A stretch of DNA of 64,000 bases from Edaphochlamys debaryana (Eukaryota; Chlorophyta; Chlorophyceae; Chlamydomonadales), in contig JAEHOE010000002.1 in assembly GCA_016858145.1 (NCBI GenBank), forward strand, positions 2,976,001 to 3,040,000, in the 5' to 3' direction. Positions 55,329 through 64,000 of this stretch are shown piece after piece (the first letter of the stretch is position 1; every line of letters starts with the position of its first letter). A program made the translations under genes and the position numbers. Below the pieces are notes generated by a model, which was given only the letters and a program-made list of their open reading frames with translations, was not told the DNA's origin and did no database searches.

Positions 55329-56278
55329 CTACGCGAGCATCCGGCGTGCGTACACGGGCGGCGGTGCGCCGCCATAGCCGCCGTAGCCACCGTAGGGCGG
55401 CGGCGCCTGGCCGCCGTAGCCGCCGTACGGGGGCGGGGACTGATCACCGTAGGTGGGGCCTGCAGGGGCAGCGCAGAGGGAAGATGAGCACAGGCAGATC
55501 AGGACAGATCAGAGGCCGGTAAAGGAGCTCCGCGTTCTAACCTGCGCACCCCAACACCTTGCCATCAGGACCTACGCTTAACGGCATTCCTCTGGCTGCC
55601 CAAACGTTTCTGACGTTTCTGACCAAGCTTTCTGACTGGCTAAGCTCACATCAAGCTTGATGCGAGCATCTAGGCGGCATCGACTGTAACTCACTGGGGG
55701 ACGGCGAAGGCGAGGGCACGGGTGAAGGGCTGTCCTCGGGGGACTCCTCGGGGGCCTCCTCAGCGGGGGACTCCTCGGGGGATTCCTCGGGCGACTCCTC
55801 AGCGGGGGAATGCTCGCCGTGCTTCGTCTCATCCATGGGAGGCGGGACCTCGGCGGGCCACCAGGGAGGGAGGGGGTTCTCGTCGCCCGGGAACGGCGGC
55901 TCGGCCTCACCCGGAGGCGGGGTGGCGTAGGGGGGCTCGGCGCTGTCGTCCTCGGTAGACACCTCGCCCGGCGGCGGGTAGAAGTCCTCAGGAGGAGGAG
56001 CGCCCTACGGAGCACGCGAGGACATAAGGATTGGAGGCACTTAAGGGCCAGGAGAAGAAGCGTGGCGGTGGGCGCCGGGTGGGGAAGGCGAGAAGCCCTG
56101 GTGCAGGTATCCTGGGCCGCCCCCCGCCACACCATGCGCCCCAACCCTCAGGCAAGCTCACCTCCGGGGGGACCTCTGGCGGGCTGGGGGGTTTCTTATC
56201 TTTTGCTAGTGCCGCCTTGGGCGTCAGTAGCGCGATGCACAGGAGGACGGCCACGGCGGTCCTCGAGATGCGTACCAT
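55329..56278 (-). CDS. Secreted proline-rich/YGG-rich protein, paralogue 3
   Basis: Three exons with closing phases: 56162-56278, 55695-56004 and 55329-55459, giving 185 residues. Exon 1 encodes a signal peptide (MVRISRTAVAVLLCIALLTP, then KAALA) and PPSPPEVPPE. Exon 2 mixes Pro and acidic repeats (PPYATPPPGEAEPPFPG; repeated EESPEESP; ending SPSPVPSPSPSP). Exon 3 is SPTYGDQSPPPYGGYGGQ with PPPYGGYGGYGGAPPP and a basic end (YARRMLA). A TATA-like box lies about 200 nt upstream of the ATG. The acidic Glu-Ser-Pro repeats set it apart from paralogues 1 and 2 and may bind cations. Confidence 0.78.
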
Positions 56279-56474
56279 CTTGTCGCGGATGCGGCGCGGG
56301 GGTTACCAAACGTCCGAGGGCAGAGATCAGAGCTGATAGATGCGCCGCTGATCTCTTGTAGCCTCTGCGAGCACGGGGTCAGCACCGTCAGTCGCTATCG
56401 CCCCGTCGCTGTTATTAAGACGCGGGGGCGCGGTCGGAAAGCGATGGCCTCTTGTATTAAAAGTATCTCTGCTC

Positions 56475-56484
56475 TATATATAAC
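56475..56484 (-). promoter_or_regulatory. TATA-like box of proline-rich paralogue 3
   Basis: The minus strand reads tatgttatatatag. It lies about 200 nt upstream of the ATG at 56278. Confidence 0.45.
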
Positions 56485-57581
56485 ATAACGTGCAGTGCTG
56501 TTCCGCGTCACGCGTGGCTCTCGGCATCTTCCGCACAGCCGACGCACAGCGGCGAGAAAGAGCCACATACGAGCGCCATTACGCACTACGAACGAGGTGC
56601 TCCGAACAGCTAACAAAACCTCGCGTACCGTGTTCTGGTGGTTATGGAGCAGTCGGCGATGGGTTCGGGGCGGACCAAACTCACACGCAGCGCCAATGGG
56701 TCAGGCGGCTGTGTGTCTAGGATGGCTTTCCCGGCGAGGCGACAAAGTGGTATGTGTGTTCACGCCGGGAGTGCGGTGACTCTTGTCGTCATGCGTCTCG
56801 GTGGGCGGTCATGAAGCCGCTACTGGCTGAGTAGCGGGGTAACCGCACGCATATGCCGAACACCAGCTTAGCGACAGGTACCGCGACGTAGATGTTACAT
56901 GTGCGCCAGAGTCGCGCTGCATAGCTTTTGCGGGTTTCCGAGACCTTCGCGGTGAGTCTCACACATCTGGAGCCAGTGGATTGCCTGTACCACCGCCCAG
57001 CCAGAACGCAAACTCCAGAAAGTAACAGATATATTCAGGCAGCACCTACACGCACGTACCGACCATGTGGAAGAAACAGCAGGTAGCCTAGGTAGGCCTC
57101 AGTAACGTCCGAGCCCGACACACATACGAGCAACTGCACACCTTCTGTGGTTATAGCCAGCCGCAAACCCGCCAACAGCCCCGATTTGCCGTGTGGCTTA
57201 CGCCTCAAACCGGAACGCAGTTGACGCAGAAACGCATCCGAACAAGTCCTGCGCAACTTGCAATACGACCGCCATGTACCCTAGCCTTCACCACACACCT
57301 CTGACAATTTGTTCTACAGCGACAGTCCCCACACCGACCCTGCTTTGCACAGTCAGCCTTCAACCCGAATGCGGGGCTTACCAAAGGCGACACGTGTCAG
57401 CATCGAAACCACACAGAAGTCCCCTAAGCCCCCTCCCCCGACAAAACAGCTCCCCTGTTCCATGCACTTGCCGCCACATCTGCGCGAGTGCCTGCGGCTG
57501 CCTCCTCCCTCATCCAAACTCTCAGTGATCTGGTACCAGGGGCGCCAGGTGCGACCCTTACTCCTCCCTCCCTCCTCCCCC
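56485..57581. other. Spacer upstream of paralogue 3 and downstream of the DUF1517 gene
   Basis: No gene supported. TGTAA on the minus strand at 56894-56898 is a weak poly(A) candidate for the gene at 57582. Confidence 0.4.
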
Positions 57582-60567
57582 TCACAGGGGAGCCAGGTGG
57601 GGGTAGTCCTCGAGCAGGTCCCGCCGGCTGAAGGTGTCCTCCGGGTCCTGACAGGGGGAAGGGGGGGGGAGGGGCAGGCACGGAGATAAGATTACCAAGT
57701 GCGACGCAAGCGGAATGGCTGCACCCCTCAGCAACGCAGCAGGTACAATCCCCCACACTCCCCTGCCCATCCCCGTTCTCCTCCCCCTCTTGCCTTTCCC
57801 CCTCCCCTCTCCCCCCCTTACGTCAGGGGTCCACAGCAGCTCCACCGCCATGACATCCTCCGCCCGCACCGCCCCCAGCTCCTTGAGGGCCGCCTTGATG
57901 CCCGCCCACCCCCCCTTGACGCCGCTGCTGCTTCCGCCCTTGCCGCTGCCGCCCGTGTCGCGGGCCGCCACCAGCAGGGTCACCACCACCTGGGGAGGGA
58001 AAGGGGTGGGGAGGGATGCGGGGGAGAGTGTGTAAGAAGGAGAGGTCGAACGACGAGCAGGTAGGACGCGAGGCAAGGCCGTCTGCAATTCATGTGGGCG
58101 CGACGGCGACTGCCGCACACACGCGGCGCTGCGTCCAAGAGCGTAGCTGCTACGCTGCTGCGTAACAGTCTTGCAGCTGCAGCCACCCAGAGTCAAGTAC
58201 CGGTATCGCTCCGGGCCCTCACCAACTCGTCCGTGGGCTTGTGCAGGGGCGAGGGCGCGCCCCAGCCCCCGCCGGTGCCGGGCAGCAGCGAGGGCTGGCG
58301 GCGGTGGCGGCCCTGGTAGTTGGAGCGGGTGACCTCACTGGGGGGGAGGGGAAGGGGGGGGAGGGAGAATGGGGAAAGGAGGGGGGGAAGGTGGGTGAAG
58401 ACGGGAGGGACAGCGCACGAGCCAACTGCAGCCAAACACGGCCCGAGCTAAGTCGCGATCTTATTACCCAGCGCTGATCCCGGATGAACCACGAGTCCGG
58501 GCCTGGTGTCCCCCTAGCCCCCACTCCGCAAGCCCCTCGCACTCCCCCCCACTTCACCCCTGCCCCCCCCCCCTGCGGCCCCCACCTGAAGCGGCTCCGC
58601 TCCTCCAGGCTGAAGCCCTCCACCTCGCTCTCCGCCTTGCGCGCGTCGCTGCACTGCCGTACGTCCACACCGCCGTACGCGAAGCACTCGGGCCGGCGCA
58701 GCAGCACCAGGAGCGACTCTGCGCGGGCCGCCAAGTGTGAGTCCGTGAGCAAGAGCAAGGAACGTACAAAAAAACCGACTATCTTTTCACAACGCTATCG
58801 GGCACGTGAGCACAAGTAGGTACACGCCAACGCAACCATGACACTGTCGCGCCGGCTGAGTCGGAGAGGGGCCATCGCCCGTACCGGCACAGCCCAATCG
58901 ACCCGCCCACGACGTCCCTCCCCCCCACCACCACCCACCCCACCCAGCCTGCCCCAGTTCCCCCATCAGCCCGCCGATGGCGTTCCTTCCTCTCCCTAAC
59001 CCCCCCCCCCCCCCACACACACACACCGCTTCCCCACCCACCCTGCAGCAGCGAGTGCAGCCCCGCTCGGCTGCCGGTGTCGGCCTCCTCAGCCAGGGCC
59101 TCGAACTTTGACTGCATCGCAAGGGGGAACGGGAGGGAGGGAAGCGGCTCAGGATAAGGACTAGGAACGGAACAAACAGCCGGGCCCAAACCCATGACCC
59201 AACTCGGTCGCGAGAGGAGAAGGCGGAGGATAAGGTATGGACCAGGCACCGGCCCACTTTCCCCTCCCCGCGTTGCCCTCCCCTCCCCGCCCCTATCTCC
59301 TCCCTCCCACAGCCCCACCTGCAGCTCCGCGCGGGCGCTGCTGAGCAGAGCCACCTGCACCCGCGTCACCCGCACCGCCGCCACCGCCCCCGCACCGTCC
59401 AGGGCGCCGCCCAGGGCGGGCCCGCGGGCGATGGACGCAACCACCACGGCCGTGAAGCCCAGGAACACGAGCGTGGAGAGCGTGTCCCACCACCAGGCCA
59501 GGGGCGAGACGCGGGGCGCCACCATGACGCCGCTGGGATGGGGTGGTTGGGGAGGTTGGGGAGGGTGTGGAGGGTGTGGGTGAGGATGGGGAGGGTGTGG
59601 AGGGTGTGGGAGAAGATGTGCCTATCTCACAGAAGGCCCTGTCCGCAGGCTGCTTCTGGCCCTGCGCCCACAAACTCGTCCCCGCTCCCTGGCTTATTCT
59701 CGCCCCCGGACACGCCCCCCACCCACCTGCTGTACCCCGGTGAGACGTAGACGCTGGGGGCGGGAGCGTAGCCCCAGGGCGACATGCCGAACCCGAAGCC
59801 GCTGCCCAGCCCGATGCCGGGCGAGCTGTACGAACGGTACGACGATCCGCCGCCGCCACTGTACGAGCGGCTGCTGGATCCGCCGTACGAGTGGCTGCCG
59901 CCGCTGCTGTAGGAGCGGCTGGTACCGCCGCCGCCGCTGAAGCTGCGGCCGCCCACGCGCCCGCCTGAGCCCTTGGCGAGGGCATCCGCGGGGCCGCTGA
60001 GGACCTGCGGGTGGAGTAGGGTGGGGTTATGGGTGGATCAGGGTTGATGGAGAGCTAGAAATCGCGCTGACGTACGGGGGACGTACGGGCAGAAACGCCG
60101 GGCGGGCCACAGGCCCTGCGGTGAAGGACATGACCTCCGCCGGAGGCATCCTCAAACCCAAATGGTCAGCGCCTCACCAGCGAGACCACCAGTGCCGCCA
60201 GCACGAGCGTCTTCACGGCGGGACCCGTCCAGCCAATCAGCGTGCGCCACCAGGGCTCGGCCGAGTCAGCCTGCTCCGATGGCTGTGGCGGAGAGACCGC
60301 GACCTCTGAGGTTGAGGCCAGAGACGCCAGCTCCAGGACAGCGTCCGCCTCCACGACCTCCACGGATGAGGGCGTCGCGTTAGCTTCCGATGCCCAAAAG
60401 CTACCGCGGATTTGCGCTTGCGCCTTGACAGTTCCGACAAAGGTTTTGGGGGCGCCGAGGCCCAGCCCCGCCGGACGCGCGAGCGAGCGCAGCAGGATTG
60501 GCGCACATCGTAGACGACTACAGGGCTGTGCTGTCTGCCGAGCGCCTCGGCTGATGTTGCGCAGCAT
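57582..60567 (-). CDS. FLAP1-like DUF1517 plastid membrane protein
   Basis: Eight exons with closing phases: 60178-60567, 59727-60004, 59319-59532, 59042-59111, 58586-58718, 58223-58337, 57822-57989 and 57582-57647, giving 477 residues. The N-terminus is an Arg/Ser/Ala-rich transit peptide, then a membrane helix (AVKTLVLAALVVSL). Next comes the family's Gly/Ser/Tyr stretch (GGRSFSGGGGTSRSYSSGG; PWGYAPAPSVYVSPGY), a second helix (LSTLVFLGFTAVVVASIARG) and the DUF1517 core (VAAVRVTRVQVALLSSARAE, SLLVLLRRPECFAYGGVDV, VVVTLLVAARDTGG, LLWTPDDPEDTFSRRDLL). In Arabidopsis the family member FLAP1 sits in plastid membranes and tunes non-photochemical quenching in changing light. The same role here is inference from family. 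Plastid rather than mitochondrial targeting is likewise assumed from the family. Confidence 0.85.
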
Positions 60568-62476
60568 CTCGGAACGGGTAAAGCACAAACTAAATGAGTT
60601 GCAACTTGCTGGATCGTGTGTGTGTTCAGTATGAGTATAGAATAGCGTTGCGTGGCTGGGCCAGGGCTTAAAAGCAAGCGAGGCTGGCGTCAACGCACCG
60701 CGATGCGGGCAGCTTCCCCAAGGCCCAGGCCGGGGCAGGGGCGAGGGCGTCACGGCCCTCCACGCGTCACCCCCTGCGCCCTTACAGGCACCGGCCCCCG
60801 CGCACCTGCGCGCACCCCTTCTCACTGCCAGGTACCCGCCCCCCCATAGCGTCCCTCCTGGCTCGGCCGCCACGGGCGCAACCCCTACACAACGTGCCGG
60901 CTGGACCCTGATGAGAAGGATCCGGAGGGATCTCACACCCTCGGACACGCAATGCGTCCCCGCCCCCGGGCAGCGTGCCCTGCCCAGACCCTCCGGCCCT
61001 GGAGCTATTGCCACCCAGCCTCGATCTCCGGACTCTCCGCATCTCGGCGCCTCCTTCAGCAGGACAGGGCGACGCGAACAGGGTCGAGAAGATTCCTCAG
61101 GGACCTTGGGCAAGCTCGGGCAGGCTGCGCAGGCATACAACCCCGCCCTCCAGCGCGCCCTGCGCAGACCCTCCGAAGTTTCTGCCCCCCAGCCTCAGTC
61201 TCGACAGCGCGGCGTTTCTACAGCGAAGTCCAGAAGGGTCCGGACGCTTCGGAGGGGTTCGAAGAACATCAACGAAGCGAAGCGCTTCGGAGGGGTCCAG
61301 GAGGCGCACTAGGACCCTCACCTCTTCCCCGGCTGAGCCCCAGCGCCCCTTAGGACGAGGGCGTGTGAAGCCATGGCGGCATGGACCCTTGCTCCCCCAC
61401 CCCCAAGGCCGGTCAAAGCGACGACCTCCTCCGTGCGCTGAGTGCGCCGTGAGAGCCCGATGACCTGCCTGGGGGAGGAAGGGGAACTGGGGAACGAGGT
61501 TACGCGAAAAGCAAGGCCAGCGGAGTGTAGACCCAGGTTCCTTTCCGAACAATCGGGGACTGCCTGGGGGAGGGCGTGTGCCTGGCCCTCCAGCGTGAAC
61601 GTCACAATCATGTGGTGTTATCCTGCACGGCGCCTCCTCCGGCATAGTCCAGATCTCCAGAAGGGTCCGGAGGGGTCGAGAAGGGGCCCGATGACCCTTA
61701 CCTAGCCCCTGGGAGCTCCCTGCCCCCAGCCTCCACGGAGCGCCTCAGCCCCAGCGGCCAGCGCCCTCGAGAGGCGAGGGCGTGTCAGGAGAGCGGAGGG
61801 GACCAGGGGTGAGGAGTGGGCAACTCGGGGGCAAAAGCGAGTTTGGCGGCGTGCACACCCCTGAAACTGCACATGGTAGTTCCATACTACTATCGTAAGC
61901 CTCAGGTGCGGCCCTGGCGGCAGAGCTGATTGCGGTTCAGGTATCACAGGGACAGCAAGGCACCTGGATAGGGAGTCGTTCTCGCAAAGTTGGCAGGTGA
62001 AGCCGGCATGTGCGTGGGGTGCCGCCCCGGGCTCACAAGAGGGGCCTGCAGTGTATCTAATGTGTATGGCTATATGTTTGGGGCTGAGAGGGAGAGTTTG
62101 AGAGGGTGCACGAACCCGGCCTTGACATGGGCGGACCCCCGAGTTGCCCACCCCTCACCCCTGGAGGGGACAGGAGGGCGCCTCTTCCTCTTGCCCCAGG
62201 CGCCTCTTCCTCTTGCTCCCCTGTCTTGCCTCCCCCCCAAACAGTGCCTGAGCCCGAGTGCCCTCGTGAGGCGACGGCGCGTCATGCTGTGGAGGCATGG
62301 ACCCTTGCGACCTTGCTTCCCTCCCCCGTCCGCTGTCCGCCTCGCGTACGGGAAGCACGAACACCGAACATTGCACGGTGCCACGGTCGGCGCGGATGTG
62401 TGCAGGCTAGGCTTTGTCACTGATGTCCTAGCTCCGGTAGCTTGTGGTTGCTGTTAGTGGCGCACGCTTGCGGACC
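60568..62476. other. Divergent spacer with diverged repeats
   Basis: No supported gene. A block with gagccc-ag-gccct and gaggcg-gggcgtg then catggcggcatggacccttgc recurs at about 61333-61392, 61741-61795 and 62250-62312. Another, with cagaccctccgg and cccagcctc, recurs at about 60985 and 61165 and in part near 61720. A 22-bp direct repeat (gcgcctcttcctcttgc) lies at 62179-62217. Confidence 0.5.
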
Positions 62477-63951
62477 ATGCCGCCCCGCGCGAACGCTGCG
62501 GCCCGCGCAAGGGCAGCCGCGGAGCGGGCTCGCACTGAAGCACTCAAAGTGCTTAATGACGTGGGCACAGCGGCTCTGGCGCTGAAGGACGGCGAGATGG
62601 AGGCCTGGTCGATCGCGAAGCTCGCGCAGGCCGCAGAGGCTATCGATGCGGCCGACGGCCCCATGGTGTGGCTCGCGGCCGATGATGATAGCCGCGCTGG
62701 CCTGATCGCCCTGTTCGGGCTGGCCCTGCGACGGTCCATCCCGCCACTGCAACCCGGCAACCCCGAACCCCTCGCAGCCGCCTTCACGACGCTGCGTGCC
62801 AAGCTGGTGCCGGGCCTCCGCGCCGTCTTCGCGGAGGTGCACGGCGAGGGCTCCCCCGGGCTGCCGCGAGCCCGCTCGCTGGCCCTGCTCCTGCTCAGGT
62901 CCCAGGCGCTGCGCTGCTACTCGGCCCTGCTGCACGCCGCTGCGGCCCCGTTGCTGTCGCAGCGGCCGCACGCGTCCCGACGGAGCCTACAGTCCGCGAC
63001 CGACCTCCTCCGCGAGGTCACGTGGGTGGGTCGAAGTCGAGGTGGAAATGGGTTTGGACTGGGTCGATTGCCCCCCTCGCCCCCGCCCCTCGTATGCTTA
63101 CACCTTGGCAGACAGGCGGGTGTGGAGAGTCTTACTCTGAGAGCCTGACAGCCTTACCCTGCGCCCCCCGTCGCCCCCCCTGCTCGATTGCTGCCATGCC
63201 CAGAGCAGCAGGCGTGTGCGAGGCCGTGCCCTCGCGCACTAGCTTGCCTCGCGCGCCCTGCTTTAGCCCTCCTCGCCCCCTAGCCTCCTCTACACACCCC
63301 GACCGACAGAAACCGATAGTCAGGCTGCGTTATCACCACCCGCCCTAGCCTGCACCAACGCGCTCCCGCGCCCCCCCTCCCCCTCTCACGCAGGTAACCC
63401 CCTTCTTCAAGCTGTTTCAGAAGCTCTACGATGACTACAATGACATCGGCACCCCCGGCAACGACCAGGACGCTGCCTTCAGGGGGGCGGGCGGCGAGGG
63501 CTTCACATGGGAGGAGCAGGGGCTGATGCGGTCCGAGGTGGAGGGCTGCGGTCTGCTGGAGCACTGGGCGCGGCTGGTGCTGGCGCTGGCAGCATGCGAG
63601 GGCGGCGACAAGGCCGCGGCCGAGGGGGCGTGCAACCTCGCGAAGGCAGTGCACGCCCAGCGAAAGGGCTGCCCCGCGTCCCTGGGCCGCCCTGGGCCCG
63701 TCCTGACCTACCTCTTCACTTCGCACACGGTGGCGCTCGCGGCGGCCCTCGACTGCCGCCCCGCCTGCGGCCTGCCCCTGCCGAGCCCCGCCGGTGCCGC
63801 CGAACCCGCCGCGGTGGTGCCGCTGCTGGGGCGGGACGGGGATCTGCGGCCGCGGGGGCAGCCGAGAGCCGCGGCACCCATTCTGGCTTTAACGTGGATG
63901 GAGCTGTGCGATGACATGCTGCAAGAACTGGTGGACCCCCTCCAGGTTGAG
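62477..63951 (+). CDS. Unknown protein, first two exons (continues beyond window)
   Basis: Exon 1 is 62477-63025 (ATG in gaccATGCCG, donor gtgggt). Exon 2 is 63394-63951 (acceptor acgcag, donor gtgagc). Phase 0 throughout, 369 residues so far. The sequence is helical and Ala/Leu-rich: ARARAAAERARTEALKVLND, EAWSIAKLAQAAEAIDAADG, RARSLALLLLRSQALRCYSA, then TPFFKLFQKLYDDYNDIGTP, FTWEEQGLMRSEVEGCGLLE and WMELCDDMLQELVDPLQVE. No signal peptide, membrane helix or catalytic motif was seen. I do not recognise the family. It might be one of the large lineage-specific volvocine proteins. Confidence 0.65.
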
Positions 63952-64000
63952 GTGAGCGTGAGCCGGGTTAGGGGGGTGGCAGGGTGCGTGTTGCGCGCTA

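Overview
The window looks like nuclear DNA of a green alga of the Chlamydomonas/Volvox group (Chlorophyceae). The evidence is very high GC, intron-rich genes with short GT-AG introns, Ala/Gly/Pro-rich proteins, TGTAA-type poly(A) signals downstream of several genes, and secreted proline-rich wall-type proteins. No bacterial operon, phage, CRISPR array, rRNA or tRNA was seen. Exons below were joined by eye from splice sites and reading phase; wherever a complete chain is given, the phases close.

Left part (1-23 kb): the 3' end of a protein kinase-like gene (+); an intronless F-box/ankyrin-type gene (5120-7537, -) with a broken partial copy at about 17.6-18.7 kb; a 5-kb tract of tandemly duplicated, exon-like units (about 8.1-12.8 kb, more copies near 16.2-17.2 and 19 kb); an F-box/LRR-like gene carrying a frameshift (13086-15238, +); and a five-exon gene for a Cys-bearing, C-terminally coiled-coil protein (20177-22820, +).

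Centre (24-48 kb): a DOT1-like methyltransferase (24395-26658, -) sharing a 0.5-kb divergent promoter region with a second F-box/LRR-like gene (27171-29615, +) that has a decayed exon copy behind it; a 13-exon class II histone deacetylase (31289-37541, -); the mitochondrial ATP synthase delta subunit (38522-39130, -, no introns); a plastid-type coiled-coil protein with a C-terminal membrane anchor (41637-42695, -); and a multi-span, probably mitochondrial membrane protein (43755-47958, -). One intron of the last gene holds nine extra copies of its own exon end plus 5' splice site.

Right part (49-64 kb): three tandem paralogues of a small secreted proline-rich/YGG-rich protein, all (-) and all with three exons in the same phases, plus a relic of a fourth; an eight-exon FLAP1-like DUF1517 plastid protein (57582-60567, -); a repeat-rich spacer; and the first two exons of an unknown gene (62477 onward, +) that leaves the window.

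The genes do not form a pathway. Two putative chromatin enzymes lie within about 13 kb of each other, and the wall-protein cluster is a clear local family. The strongest unusual theme is local duplication: of splice junctions inside introns, of single exons, and of part of a gene.
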